Positions 27,341 to 38,000 of a DNA stretch of 64,000 nt are shown piece by piece; position 1 is the first letter of the stretch, and each line of letters starts with the position of its first letter. The notes beneath the pieces were generated by a model that did not search any database, was not told the DNA's origin, and saw nothing but the letters and a program-made list of their open reading frames with translations. Both the position numbers and the translations under genes were made by a program. The stretch lies in assembly GCF_010500965.1 (NCBI RefSeq), contig NZ_QVMI01000017.1:28464-92463 (forward strand), written 5' to 3'. Source of the stretch: Bacteroides sp. 51. Lineage in GTDB: Bacteria > Bacteroidota > Bacteroidia > Bacteroidales > Bacteroidaceae.

Positions 27341-28039
27341 ATGTATTGTATGAGAGCCTTTATTTTATTATTCGTGATGGTGTTATTGCCGGCAACGTCC
27401 TGGCCGCAAACCGAGAGGGGATTGTTGGCAAAGTTGTCTTTGGCTGTAGATGATAAGTTGTATGAGCAAGCCGAAAACCTGTTCCATCAGGTGATATCTG
27501 ATGATGTTGAGAGTGCCGAAATGTTTTACTGGGTTCATCTGGACAGGCATCATGCGATGGCGCCTGAGGTTGCCCGCGAACTAGCTGCCTATTTTGAGAA
27601 GAACTATGATTATGATAAAGCGAATGTATTCTATAAAGAATATGCCCGGTTTGTTCCTGAAGATGTAAATCGTTTGTTGGCTGTGGCGCGGACTGATCTT
27701 CTGCGTGGAAAAGAAGATGAAGCTATTTATACGTATGAACAGATATTGAATATTCAACCGGATAATCTGGATGCCAATATCTATGCGGCAAACTATTATT
27801 ATCTGCAAGGAAAGGTAGAAAAGCAGAAGATTGAAGAGGGGTATAAACGTATAAAGTCGCCCACACGTATGCAGTATGCCCATTACAGGAATGAGTTGGA
27901 CCGGACGTTCGGGGAGAAATACGTAAAAGCAAGAAGCTATTTCCAGAATGTAGTGAAGCAGTTTTCTTCTGTTGGCGCACGGAAGGCACTGGCAGAGATA
28001 GAGAAGATAGAGAAAGAAATAGCGGGCACGAAATTGTAA
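27341..28039 (+). CDS. Secreted tetratricopeptide-like protein
   Basis: The 232-residue protein has a signal peptide (MRAFILLFVMVLLPATSWPQ; the second ATG at 27350 is the more likely start). It is then helical with TPR-type pairs (KANVFYKEYARFVPEDVNRL, EDEAIYTYEQILNIQPDNLDANIYAANYYYLQG). No enzymatic motif. It is probably periplasmic and a scaffold. Alone between a divergent pyrH operon and the convergent polysaccharide locus, with a 13-bp palindrome array beyond its stop. I do not recognise a named family. Confidence 0.75.
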   Translation: MYCMRAFILLFVMVLLPATSWPQTERGLLAKLSLAVDDKLYEQAENLFHQVISDDVESAEMFYWVHLDRHHAMAPEVARELAAYFEKNYDYDKANVFYKEYARFVPEDVNRLLAVARTDLLRGKEDEAIYTYEQILNIQPDNLDANIYAANYYYLQGKVEKQKIEEGYKRIKSPTRMQYAHYRNELDRTFGEKYVKARSYFQNVVKQFSSVGARKALAEIEKIEKEIAGTKL

Positions 28040-28089
28040 TCTCCATAGAAGAGCACCGTTGAGAAAATGAATGACATAATCCGATGCCA

Positions 28090-28187
28090 GCAAACACCGG
28101 TTTGCGTTTGCGGCAAACATCAACTCGCGTTTGCAGCAAACGCAAGGTCGTCTTTGCCGCAAACACGAGTTGATGTTTGCTGCAAAC
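28090..28187. repeat. Array of the palindrome GTTTGCNGCAAAC at exact 23-bp spacing
   Basis: GCAAAC starts at 28090, 28113, 28136, 28159 and 28182, always 23 bp apart, and (G/C)TTTG at 28106, 28129, 28152 and 28175. Together they form four 13-bp dyads (28106-28118, 28129-28141, 28152-28164, 28175-28187) with 10-bp variable spacers. Spacers 28119-28128 and 28165-28174 are complementary at 9 of 10 bases, so the right part folds on itself. The repeats are too short for CRISPR. Confidence 0.85.
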
Positions 28188-28328
28188 GCAAAATGCCCTG
28201 CTCAGAAGGTCTGTAGAGCGTTTTGTTTGTTGGCTTTTTAGAATTTAGAGGCTTTTTTTGATAAAATGGGGTGACGAATAATGTTTACAAGTTAGAGTGT
28301 GTTGTAATATCTACCCCCTCCTCTTACT

Positions 28329-28588
28329 GAGGCTGTGTAAAAAATCAGAATTTGGGTACGTCATTGCGAACCATAGGTGAAGCAATCCAGTTCACAAGAC
28401 ATATAAGCTGGATTGCTTCGTTCCTACCAATGACAATATCCACCCCCTGCCCCCGCCAGCGGGGGATACCTGCGGCATCGTATCCCCCGCTGGCGGGGGC
28501 AGGGGGTGGATATTGTCATTATCAAATAGTTCTATATTTTAATATAGTGGCAACTCGCAATGACGAATAAGAGTTTTTACACAGCCTC
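28329..28588. mobile_element. MITE-like element with 38-bp hairpin core, copy 1
   Basis: Outer inverted ends GAGGCTGTGTAAAAA (28329-28343) and TTTTTACACAGCCTC (28574-28588), the right one touching the GH3 stop codon. Inside are CGTCATTGCGA (left) and TCGCAATGACG (right). The core 28432-28517 is an 86-bp hairpin with perfect 38-bp arms and a 10-base loop. Bases 28425-28567 match copy 2 (47722-47864) with one difference seen. No transposase. Confidence 0.75.
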
Positions 28589-30901
28589 TTACTTCACCGT
28601 AAGTACCACTGTTTGCAAATCTTCATCCTTCGAAGAAGGTCCCACCATGATTTTGAATGTTCCTTTTTCCACTCCGTACTTCATTTCGGCATCATAATAC
28701 GATAGCATTTCGGGAGTGACGGTGAATGTAATCCGTTTACTTTCGCCTGATTTCAAAGATACGCGTTCGAAGGCTTTCAATTCCTTCACCGGGCGCGTTG
28801 CCGAACTATATTCATCGCGGATGTAAAGCTGGACAATCTCTTCTCCGTCCATTTCGCCTGTGTTGGTGACCTCAATCGTTGCCTGTACATTTCCTGTGGT
28901 CGTCGTTTCGGCTTCCGATAGTTGCAGGTTGGCATACTGATACGTCGTATAACTCAAGCCATAACCAAATTCATACAACGGTTTTGAATTTCCTGTTGCA
29001 TAAGGAAACCAATTATTGGTGGACTTGTGGTTATACATGCAACGAATCTGTCCTACGCTACGCGGAATGGTGATAGGGAGCTTCCCGCTTGGGTTTACCT
29101 TACCATAAAGAATCTCTGCAATGGCCTGTCCTCCAGCCATGCCCGGCTCCCAGGCTTCGATCAGACAAGGCATGTTTTCTGCAATCCATTCCGTGCTTAG
29201 CGGACGGCCGTTGACCAGGATCACAATAGTAGGTACCCCCGTGGCGGCTACTGCCTCAACAAGCTCCTGCTGGCGGCCGGGGAGAGTCAGTTCGTACCGG
29301 TCGCTGTTTTCGCCGCAGGTCTTCTCTGTCCAATGATAGCGCATGGAGTTTTCTCCCACCACGAGTATGGCCAGGTCGGATGTACGGGCGCGTTGTACCG
29401 CCTCTTTGATTTGTTCCGTTTTCAGTTCGCGAACATTCCAACCCAAATCAAGGAAGGAATAAGCCGTTTCGGGATTGGCTGCTTTTAATCCTTCCAGTAC
29501 CGTAGTTACATTCTCTTCGGGTTGCTCGAGTGCCCAATCGCCTAAGATGGATTGATTATCGGCGTTGTGCCCGGTGACAAACACCTTCTTGTATTTTGCT
29601 GCATCCAGCGGCAACAGGTTGTTCTCGTTCTTCAAAAGTACAATAGACTTACGGGCAGCTTCCAGAGCCGTCTTCTGATGTCTGGAATTGGCAACGATGA
29701 TATCCTTTTTTTCCATATCCACATACGGGTTCTCAAAGAGTCCCAACCGGAACTTGGCTTCCAGTATTTTAGACACCGCTTCGTCGATTTGCTTTTCTTT
29801 GATGCTACCTTCTTTTATACATTCAAGTATAGCTTCGTAGAATTCCGGTCCATGCATATGCATGCCCATGCCGGCATCTACACTGATGCGATACGCGTCT
29901 TTCAGCGTCTCAACTGTGGTGTGATAATCGTGCATGCGTTCAATATCCATCCAGTCGCTTACCACAAAACCGTCGAAACTCCATTGGTCGCGCAGTAAGT
30001 CCGTCATCAGGTATTTACTACCGTGACAAGGAATTCCGTTAAGCTCGTTGTGAGCCGTCATCACGGTGAAAGCTCCTGCATCCACACAATCTTTAAACGG
30101 AGGGAAGAATACTTCTTTTAATGTGCGTTCGGAAAGTTCGGCCGGGGCGCCGTTTATTCCGTTCTCCGGCTGACTACCGCCCACCAGATGTTTGACACAG
30201 GCTATTACTTTATCCTCTCCCGTGAAGTCATCGGTCTGGAATCCTGCTACGGTGGCTGCTCCCATTAACCCAACCAGATAGGGGTCTTCTCCGAAGGTTT
30301 CGCCTACACGTCCCCAGCGGGCATCACGTGCCACTTCCACATTGGGCGTAAAGGTCCAGTGCATACCGCTGGCGCGCATCTCAATGGCTGTCTCCCGCGA
30401 TAATTGTTTTACCAACGCAGGGTCGAAAGACGATGCCTGCCCAATCGGAGTCGGATAAATGGTAGAACCGCAATACAATCCGTTGCCATGAATGGCATCA
30501 ATCCCGATCAAAAGAGGAATTTTCAGCCGGCTTTGCATAGCCAATGATTGCAGATAATTAGCCTCTTCTGCCGTTACTACATGAAGGAAGGAACTGATCA
30601 TGCCCTTCTTTGTCATTTCTTCCACATCGGATGAGTGAAGATCAGGATAAAAACCCTGAGCATGGCTTTTCTTCATATCTTCCAGAGACATATCCTTTTC
30701 GGCTGTTTTCATGTGGTCCAACCCCACGTACTGACACATTTGTGCCACTTTCTCTTCCAGGGTCATCTGACTCATCAGGTTGGAAACGCGCTGTGAAATG
30801 GGGAGGGCAGGGTTGGTGTAATCCCCGCCTCCCGCTTTGCAACTTATTATGGTTGCTACCATAAAAAAACTGATACCTATTATTAAAAGATTCTTGTGCA
30901 T
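28589..30901 (-). CDS. bglX: GH3 beta-glucosidase lipoprotein
   Basis: Removes terminal beta-linked glucose from oligosaccharides, probably in the periplasm. The 770-residue protein has a lipoprotein signal (IIS then Cys21). The GH3 N-terminal barrel shows LLIGIDAIHGNG (about 130-141), WTFTPNVEVARDARWGRVGE and the nucleophile D316 in GFVVSDWMD. The second domain (KSIVLLKNENNLLPLD) and the C-terminal FnIII-like domain (YGLSYTTYQYANL ... KRITFTVTP) are complete. Last gene of the susC-susD-SGBP-GH5-GH3 operon, 28 bp after GH5. Confidence 0.93.
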   Translation of the reverse strand: MHKNLLIIGISFFMVATIISCKAGGGDYTNPALPISQRVSNLMSQMTLEEKVAQMCQYVGLDHMKTAEKDMSLEDMKKSHAQGFYPDLHSSDVEEMTKKGMISSFLHVVTAEEANYLQSLAMQSRLKIPLLIGIDAIHGNGLYCGSTIYPTPIGQASSFDPALVKQLSRETAIEMRASGMHWTFTPNVEVARDARWGRVGETFGEDPYLVGLMGAATVAGFQTDDFTGEDKVIACVKHLVGGSQPENGINGAPAELSERTLKEVFFPPFKDCVDAGAFTVMTAHNELNGIPCHGSKYLMTDLLRDQWSFDGFVVSDWMDIERMHDYHTTVETLKDAYRISVDAGMGMHMHGPEFYEAILECIKEGSIKEKQIDEAVSKILEAKFRLGLFENPYVDMEKKDIIVANSRHQKTALEAARKSIVLLKNENNLLPLDAAKYKKVFVTGHNADNQSILGDWALEQPEENVTTVLEGLKAANPETAYSFLDLGWNVRELKTEQIKEAVQRARTSDLAILVVGENSMRYHWTEKTCGENSDRYELTLPGRQQELVEAVAATGVPTIVILVNGRPLSTEWIAENMPCLIEAWEPGMAGGQAIAEILYGKVNPSGKLPITIPRSVGQIRCMYNHKSTNNWFPYATGNSKPLYEFGYGLSYTTYQYANLQLSEAETTTTGNVQATIEVTNTGEMDGEEIVQLYIRDEYSSATRPVKELKAFERVSLKSGESKRITFTVTPEMLSYYDAEMKYGVEKGTFKIMVGPSSKDEDLQTVVLTVK

Positions 30902-30929
30902 ATTGTTTCGTATTATACTTAATAGCTGT

Positions 30930-32057
30930 CTATTTTGTCAGTAGATTCAATACTTCCTGATCCGTTACTTGGCCGCTGCTGTTGCAAAAACCAAAACCAG
31001 CTTTGTATTCCCAGTAGGAGTATGCAATCTTGTGGTCACGGAAGATAGTGATCACATCTTTCAGCCAGTTCAGCCTATCGGTCCGGGGAGTTTTGGTATA
31101 ACAGCCAAACTCGCCGCAGTGCAGTTGTAATCCCAACTCCTTGGCCCGCTTGATAGCCTTTTGAACGGAGGCTTCCAATACTTCTTTATTATAAGTTCCC
31201 AGATACGGTTTTACGATTTCCTGTTCTTGCTTGGATAGTTTATTCAAATCCTGTTGTGTTATAATCTCACCGGGGTAATGAATCGGCACGTTCAGGTCCT
31301 TCATTTCACTCCACTCTGCCCGGTAGTGGGTAAACAGATGCGGGTGATAGAAATGGAAGCTGAGAATGATGTTCGGATCACTTCCCGGAACGACCAGCTC
31401 ACTGAACGTATCTACATTCTGCCATTTGTTGGAGCCTACAACCAGTTTGCGTTCGGGTTCGTTTGCCCGGAGTTTGCCGATGACTTGTGCTGCCAGGGTG
31501 TTCCATTGCGAAGCAGATGGCGCTACCGGTTCGTTTAGCAACTCATAAGCCACCAGCTTGTTGGGATAATCTTTTAGTTCATCGGCAAGCTTGGCCCATA
31601 ATTCCAGGTATTTGCTCTGTGCCTTTACGTTTGTCCATAATTCCGGCACAGGACCATTGAAGTAATGCGAGCGCAAGATATGAAAGTCTACAATAATGCG
31701 CATATTGGCATTCTTGCACCATTTGATGGCGTTGTGCAGTAGCTCGAACGCTTCGGGTATCTTATCACCGTTTTCGGTAAACAACTGCTCCTCGTCTACA
31801 GGCATCCGGAGATGGTCGAATCCGAATCCGGCCAGTTGCCGGACTTCGGTTTCGGTGAAGTTCTTTTTCCGTTGTTCTCCGCGGACACTGCTTTGCGACA
31901 GCCAGTTGCTGATGTTTACCCCTTTGCTCATCGCAAAGGGAGTATAGGGTAGCTCTTCCGGTATTTCCGGTTCTGTTGTCTCATCTTTGTCGGCACAGGA
32001 GGCTAATAATACACTGCTAAACAGACAAGCAATATAGAATAAAATGAACTTCTTCAT
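30930..32057 (-). CDS. GH5 endo-beta-glucanase-like lipoprotein
   Basis: Endo-acting glycosidase of family GH5. The 375-residue protein has a lipoprotein signal (LLAS then Cys21) and a short linker rich in E, P and T, as in surface-exposed enzymes. The barrel begins SKGVNISNWL (44-53) and has FDHLRMPVDEE, the acid/base E176 in YELLNEP and the nucleophile E316 in HCGEFG. Substrate specificity is not visible; the locus points to a beta-glucan. 16 bp after the SGBP gene. Confidence 0.88.
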   Translation of the reverse strand: MKKFILFYIACLFSSVLLASCADKDETTEPEIPEELPYTPFAMSKGVNISNWLSQSSVRGEQRKKNFTETEVRQLAGFGFDHLRMPVDEEQLFTENGDKIPEAFELLHNAIKWCKNANMRIIVDFHILRSHYFNGPVPELWTNVKAQSKYLELWAKLADELKDYPNKLVAYELLNEPVAPSASQWNTLAAQVIGKLRANEPERKLVVGSNKWQNVDTFSELVVPGSDPNIILSFHFYHPHLFTHYRAEWSEMKDLNVPIHYPGEIITQQDLNKLSKQEQEIVKPYLGTYNKEVLEASVQKAIKRAKELGLQLHCGEFGCYTKTPRTDRLNWLKDVITIFRDHKIAYSYWEYKAGFGFCNSSGQVTDQEVLNLLTK

Positions 32058-32073
32058 GGTTCTTCTTTATGTG

Positions 32074-33327
32074 TTAATCTACAGTTACCAAATCGATATA
32101 ATAACCGTGGCCTACACAGATGAATCCGTCTTGCGCCATAATCAGGTCTAGCATTTCCTGTGTGAGTTGTACCTCTGTCTCACCATCTTCCGAGAATTCT
32201 ACCGCATCAGTACCAGGCAGAACCGTCCAGTGGGCAGTCCGGGTTTCCAGTTTATGATACTCTGCTTCGGGGGCTACCGAATAGCTGATGCTTAATGTGG
32301 CGCCAGGCAACATTGCAGCAAATACATCCTGTCCAATCAGGTTGAAGACTCTGTTGGGGTCACCCTCGGGCAGATCCCACGATACGTAGTGGTGGCCTTC
32401 CCAAAGCACAGTCTTTGAAGAAACAACGAACGTGTGCTCCGTATTGATGGTTTTTCGGTAGAATTCCACACTGTTTCCGCTCTTCGTTTTACCCACCATT
32501 GTGTGCTCTCCGTCGGCTAGTTCGGGACAGGTGATTGTAATTTCTGTAGCCGATTGTTGTGCAAACTCGGTAATGGTTTGTCCGGCAATGGTTAGCGAGG
32601 CAATCTGATCCAGGTTGAGACCACCCATTGTCCACACTGCGCCCGCTTTTGTGCGGTCGGCTCCCGAAGTGATCAGGGCATTTCTGGTAACGTTCACTGT
32701 GTTGGCGCCATACATATAACCTTCCGTATCTACAAGGATTACGCGATGTTTACCATCCGATAGATCGCCAGGCACATCATATTCAACGTATGTTCCTTCC
32801 TCCGGATCTTCCACATACACGGCGCTGATAGTCTTTCCTTCAATAATGATGCTTTCTACCAGGTCAAGCTTATCTCCGTAAAAACGTCCCTTTCCACCCG
32901 GTACAATAATGCGTTCAAGGCCTACTTCCGGCGACCACGGGTCGTTGGGCAACGGGTTTACCTGTACAATGCCTTCCCGGTAAGTCGACTTGCCGGCTTC
33001 GGTCGAAGCCGTTACTTTGAGATTGTACGTACCGGCCTGGAGGCTGATATCAAGATTGGTTCCTGTGTATACCTCCTCACCGTCAATAAGCCACACAACG
33101 GTGGTATAATCGGCTGGTGTTACCGTGAGCTCTATTTCCAGATTCGTATCCCGGTTAATGTTGGCCACTGTAGCCAGGGCTCCGTTTACACGGTCGGGGA
33201 AGGTGGGGGCTATGATTCTCGGTTCGTCATCGGCAGTAGCCGTCGAGAACGGATCTTCGTCACTGCATGCTGTGAATGTAAAGCCTACAGCCAGCATGGC
33301 AAGTAGCATAAAATATATCTTTTTCAT
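32074..33327 (-). CDS. Surface glycan-binding lipoprotein (SusE/F-position, PKD- and IPT-like domains)
   Basis: Lipoprotein (FTA then Cys21) of 417 residues at the third position of the operon, where non-enzymatic surface glycan-binding proteins are usually coded. The N-terminal part is a PKD-like beta-sandwich (TVVWLIDGEEVYTGTNLDIS, then AGTYNLKVTASTEAGKS). Two IPT/TIG-like repeats follow (ERIIVPGGKGRFYGDKLDLV; LDQIASLTIAGQTIT). The C-terminal domain, with several exposed tryptophans (VLWEGHHYVSWD, TAHWTVLPG), is likely to hold the glycan site. No catalytic residues. Its role is inferred mainly from position and domain plan. Confidence 0.8.
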   Translation of the reverse strand: MKKIYFMLLAMLAVGFTFTACSDEDPFSTATADDEPRIIAPTFPDRVNGALATVANINRDTNLEIELTVTPADYTTVVWLIDGEEVYTGTNLDISLQAGTYNLKVTASTEAGKSTYREGIVQVNPLPNDPWSPEVGLERIIVPGGKGRFYGDKLDLVESIIIEGKTISAVYVEDPEEGTYVEYDVPGDLSDGKHRVILVDTEGYMYGANTVNVTRNALITSGADRTKAGAVWTMGGLNLDQIASLTIAGQTITEFAQQSATEITITCPELADGEHTMVGKTKSGNSVEFYRKTINTEHTFVVSSKTVLWEGHHYVSWDLPEGDPNRVFNLIGQDVFAAMLPGATLSISYSVAPEAEYHKLETRTAHWTVLPGTDAVEFSEDGETEVQLTQEMLDLIMAQDGFICVGHGYYIDLVTVD

Positions 33328-33364
33328 ATTGAATCTTAGTTAATGTTTATCATTCTTCCATCAT

Positions 33365-35035
33365 TTATTTGTCCCACCACACTGACGTATGCCAGCTATC
33401 GGTGCCGCCCATACGACTCAATGCTTCGTTGTAGTTTTCTTTGTTGTAGGACGATTCAAGTACAGGATAGCACAAGCGTACAGGGATCTCGGTACCACCG
33501 GTGAGGAACTGGCCAAAGCCATAAGCCTCGGGCGATTGCATCTTTGGATAGCCCGAACGGCGTACATTAGCCCAACCTTCGTTCGGATTGGTAAAGTGCA
33601 GAATCCATGCCTGTGTGTTGATGGCTTCCTTTTTCTGTTCGTTGGTATAACCTATGCCGTTGTTTTGGATAAACTCGTTAAAATCTTCGCTTGATACGGC
33701 TGGACAACCATAATTGGCGGTCAGGAAGTCCATAGCTGCGCGTACACCTTGTGCATAAAGGTCGGCAACGGATGCGCTCCCAACACTCCAGTTCTTTAGC
33801 TTGGCTTCGGCCAGTAAGAATTTCACTTCAGCCGACGTCATCACCACACCGGGGTTGTTTCCTTTAAGGAAGTTATTGGCCAGTTTGGGCTCAGTTTCGC
33901 GGGCTACGCTAGGTGTGATTGAAGGATTGTTTACCGCAAGTTCTGTCAAGATATCACTGTCATATCCTGTTGGCCACGGTTCCCAGGAATAAGCACCCGG
34001 ATCGCGTGGTTGGAAGGCTACGTTCTTGGCAATCATCTCATCCGTCAGGTCAATACGTCCGTCGGTGCTTGTGGAACTCATGAGCTGGTCGTAATAACAA
34101 CGTGCTATGCTGAACGTGCGCGGGTCGCCACTGTTATAGAGCTGGTTGAAGAACGTAGAACACAGGTAGCTGGGGTTGTTGGCAGGGTCATTACCGAAGA
34201 GTAACTGTGACATAGCATTGCCGCGATAGTCGGAATAGGCTTCCTGGCCAAAAGTAAATGCAATTTCCATGTATTTGATAAGCGCGTCGTCGCCGGCACT
34301 TTCAAAGATGCCACCATCGGCTTGTAGTGCTTTCTCAAATTCTTCCTGAGCCTTTGATGGGGTTACCTCGGAGATGCGCATAGCATAGCGCAGGCGAAGC
34401 GAGTTGGCTAGTTTTTTCCATTTTGCCAGGTCGCCATTGAAGATGACGTCACCTGTTACTTTGTCCTTGCTGGCATCCAGGCTTGCAGCCGCATCGCTCA
34501 GTTCAAGGAAGAAGTCGTTGTATATTTCCTCTTGCGTATCATAGCGGGGAGTAAATATATCTTCAAGGAATCCTTTACCGGCCTGGCTGTAAGGTGCATC
34601 TCCATAAATGTCTGTAATGATCGACATCATATAAACCCTATATATGCGGAGTACGGAATGGATGTTCACCCGTTCGGCATCATCGGTGGTTTGGTGTAGA
34701 CCGTCGACAATGTTTTTAATAGCCGTTGGGTAGTATGATGTCCAGATGCGACTCATTTCGCTGTTGTCCAGCGTATGGCGTCCGCCATAATTTGTGGTAT
34801 TCCAACATCCCATGAGGTACTGGCTGAATGCGTAGAGATAGTTGCGGTGAATCTCTACCATGCCGAGGTCACCATACGTTTGCAACTGTGCTGTGGTGAG
34901 CTGTGCGTTGGGGTCGATGCTGGGAGTCTTCGACGGGTCGGTGTTCATGCTTTCCATGTAACTGTCACTACATGCAGCCAGGAACAAGGTACATGCCACC
35001 AGTATGGCTGTGATATATGATTGATAATGTTTCAT
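33365..35035 (-). CDS. SusD-like glycan-binding lipoprotein (SusD_2 type)
   Basis: Partner lid of the SusC barrel. The 556-residue protein has a lipoprotein signal (LAA then Cys22) and begins like the second SusD subfamily (MNTDPSKTPSIDPNAQLTTAQLQTYG). TPR-like helices include YRVYMMSIITDIYGDAPYSQA (about 130-150) and ANSLRLRYAMRISE. The C-terminal part has EVKFLLAEAKLK and the usual NPNEGWANVRRSGYP. 37 bp upstream of the SGBP gene and 41 bp after susC. Confidence 0.92.
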   Translation of the reverse strand: MKHYQSYITAILVACTLFLAACSDSYMESMNTDPSKTPSIDPNAQLTTAQLQTYGDLGMVEIHRNYLYAFSQYLMGCWNTTNYGGRHTLDNSEMSRIWTSYYPTAIKNIVDGLHQTTDDAERVNIHSVLRIYRVYMMSIITDIYGDAPYSQAGKGFLEDIFTPRYDTQEEIYNDFFLELSDAAASLDASKDKVTGDVIFNGDLAKWKKLANSLRLRYAMRISEVTPSKAQEEFEKALQADGGIFESAGDDALIKYMEIAFTFGQEAYSDYRGNAMSQLLFGNDPANNPSYLCSTFFNQLYNSGDPRTFSIARCYYDQLMSSTSTDGRIDLTDEMIAKNVAFQPRDPGAYSWEPWPTGYDSDILTELAVNNPSITPSVARETEPKLANNFLKGNNPGVVMTSAEVKFLLAEAKLKNWSVGSASVADLYAQGVRAAMDFLTANYGCPAVSSEDFNEFIQNNGIGYTNEQKKEAINTQAWILHFTNPNEGWANVRRSGYPKMQSPEAYGFGQFLTGGTEIPVRLCYPVLESSYNKENYNEALSRMGGTDSWHTSVWWDK

Positions 35036-35076
35036 TGTATATCTTCTTTATAAATGAGTTAAAATTTGAGGTCTCT

Positions 35077-38000
35077 TTAGAACTTAACATTAACATTGAA
35101 ACCATAGCTCTTGCGCGATGGCAACGAACCATATTCCAGTCCCATACCTGTAGTGTTGTTGTAGTTGGAGTCCGGGTCAATGTTAGGAATATTCTTCCAT
35201 ACGATGAATGGGTTACGGGCAACAAATGAAAGTGTAAGTCCTTTAACAGCTTTCTTTAACCATGGTTTGGGTACGGTGTAGCTAAGTGTTATTTCGCGAC
35301 ACTTTACATAGGAGTTGTCGTAAATAAACATAGATGGTGCATTACGGGCTACATTCATCCAGTAATCTTCGGGATTGATGTAGATGTCGTTGGCGCGATA
35401 GGTGCCATCGCCATTGTCAATTACACCGGGAGCGATAAAACCACCTGTCGGAGTCCATGACTCAGAACCTTTGGCAATACCGGCTGCCTTACGCTGTTCT
35501 TCTGACTTATACCATTCTTCACGTCCAACAAGGGTTTCTTTGCTCTTGCCCGACTCGTAGGAAGTACGGGCCGACATGGAGTAGAGGTCCGCACCCACCT
35601 TTACGTCAAAGATAGCCGAAAGCGAAAGGTTTTTGTAGGTCAGGGTAGTGGTAGCACCTCCCGTCCAGTCCCATGAAGCGTTACCCAATACATGGTTGCT
35701 TTTGTCATATTCCGGCAATCCGGTTTGTGCATCAATAAGAATGTCACCGTTTGCATTGCGCTTGAAGTCGGGACCTACGATGGAGCCGAAATTCTCGCCC
35801 ACCTTGGCGGCTACTTGTACATCGAGCCAGCTGGCTTTTTCGAGTTCAAACATATCCATATCGTCTACAAGCTTCTTCACTTTGTTACTGTTCTTCGAGA
35901 AGTTCAGGTTCAAGTCCCAGGAAAAGTCTTTGGTTTGGATAAGGCGTGTGTTGAGCGCAATCTCTATACCTTTATTTTCTATTTCACCAGCGTTGATGAG
36001 ACGATAAGTGTAACCCGATGCCCAGGAACTGGCCATACTCATAATCTGGTTTTTACTAGTCTGTGTATAATAAGTAACGTCAAGACCAACGCGGTTTTTC
36101 AGGAATTTCATCTCCAAACCTACTTCGAATGAATTGGTTTTCGTTGGTTCCAGATCCTTGTTGGGAATGGTGTTGTTGTGAATATAACCGATGGTGTAGC
36201 CGGGATACGTAAACTTGGATTTGCTGTAAACCAATCCCAACTGATAGGGGTCAGTGTCGCTACCTACTTGTGCCCACGACATGCGCAGTTTTCCATATGG
36301 CATGATGTCGCCCAGCTTAGTCAGTTCGGAGAATACGAAGCTACCCGAGAATGACGGATAAACATACATATTGTTGCTGATGGGCAGGGTAGATGATTGG
36401 TCACCGCGCAGGGTGGTGTCGAAGTACAACAGGTGTTTCCATCCCAGGTTAACGGCTCCGTAAACCGAATTGATTTGTTTGCGGTAGCTGTTCTGCTCTA
36501 TGCTGATTTCGTTGAAGCTCATTAAGGCCACTACATCGCGGATCTGCATATCTTGCGCGGTGGTAACGGTGGTCAGGTTGTTCACCTTGTAAACGTTTCC
36601 GCCAAGGGTGGCGCTGAAGTCGAAGTCGCCCCAACTGTTGGTGTAAAGAGCAAGCGCTTCAAAGTTATACATACGGTTGCGGAAGTTACTGTTCTGTAGG
36701 CGTCCGGCTTCAAAACCGGGTGTGGTAGGGGCTTTAAAATCCTCGAAGGAAAACCAGTTGAGGCTGGCACCCATGGTTCCTTGTAGCTTCAGGTGTGGGG
36801 TGATGTTCCAAACGGCTTTACCGTTGAAACGGAACTGGTCTTTCTTGGAGTTGTTGGAGTTCTTATAAATATCCCAGTAAGGATTCACGTTGTAAGGGTC
36901 CATGCCGTTCCAGTTGGAATAGTTACCGTTTGCATCCTGATAGGTTTTGAGCCACGCTTGGTCATACGTAGTAGAGAGCGTCATCAGGTTCTTTCCGATG
37001 TTAGATTTGCTATCACCCAGTGCCGGACGATTCTTCACGTCCTCGCGTGTATAGTTGGCGCTGAGGTCTAAGTCTACTTTAGACAACGTGGTGTTGACGC
37101 GTAGATTGAAGATATCACGGCTCATATTGGTTTGTGGCACGATATCTTTATTCCGCATATCCGTGAATGTAAAGCGCATTCCTGTATTGCCATTGTTTGT
37201 GCTAACAGTGGCGGTATTGGTGGCTGTGAGACCGGTGCGGAAGAATCCCGAAGTATTGTCGGGTATAATAAGGTACGGACGTTCCACACCGTCGAAGTAT
37301 TTCAACATGTTTGTCCCATCGGCTTTTGCTCCCCAGCTTTTGTTGGTATTGGATACGGCGTCAATATTGTAGACTCCGTTGCTACCCATACCATACACCT
37401 CCTGTAGGTCATCCCATTTGGCCAACTGTGTGTCGAAAGTCAGCGTTCCGTTATATTCTACGCTGAATCTTTCCTTATCGTTGGCTCTTTTGGTGGTGAT
37501 AAGAATCACCCCGTGGCTGGCGCGACTACCGTAAAGTGCCGAAGCGGCAGGACCTTTCAGTACAGACATGCTTTCGATGTCGTCGGAGTTAATGCTCGAA
37601 ATCCCGTCGCCCAAGTCGTACCCGCCGGATGTGCCGGCGCTACCATAGTTGGTATTGTCCAAAGGCACGCCGTCAACCACATACAGAGGCTGATTGTTTC
37701 CAGTCATCTCGGTGCTACCACGCAGAATAACACGTGCCGAACCCGAAGCGCCACCAGCCGTTTGGCTAACCACCAAGCCGGGTACTTTACCAGCCAGAGC
37801 ATTGATTACGTTGATTTCTTTGGCTTTTTCGAGTTCATCTCCTCTTACCTCACTGAGTGCATAACCCAGGGCTTTCCTTTCGCGCTTAATGCCTAAGGCG
37901 GTAACCACCACCTCTTCGATCATCTTGCTGTCTTCGGTCAATGTGATGGACAGGTAGGTTTGATTGCCAACTGTTACTTCTGCTCTTGTATACCCAACGT

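Noticed and set aside
27581-28166. Overlapping leftward frames of 147-193 codons
   Set aside because: Antisense to the TPR gene and running into the palindrome array; Cys/Leu-rich without a family.
28090-28187. CRISPR array
   Set aside because: Repeat is 13 bp and spacers are 10 bp, below any CRISPR size; there are no cas genes in the window.
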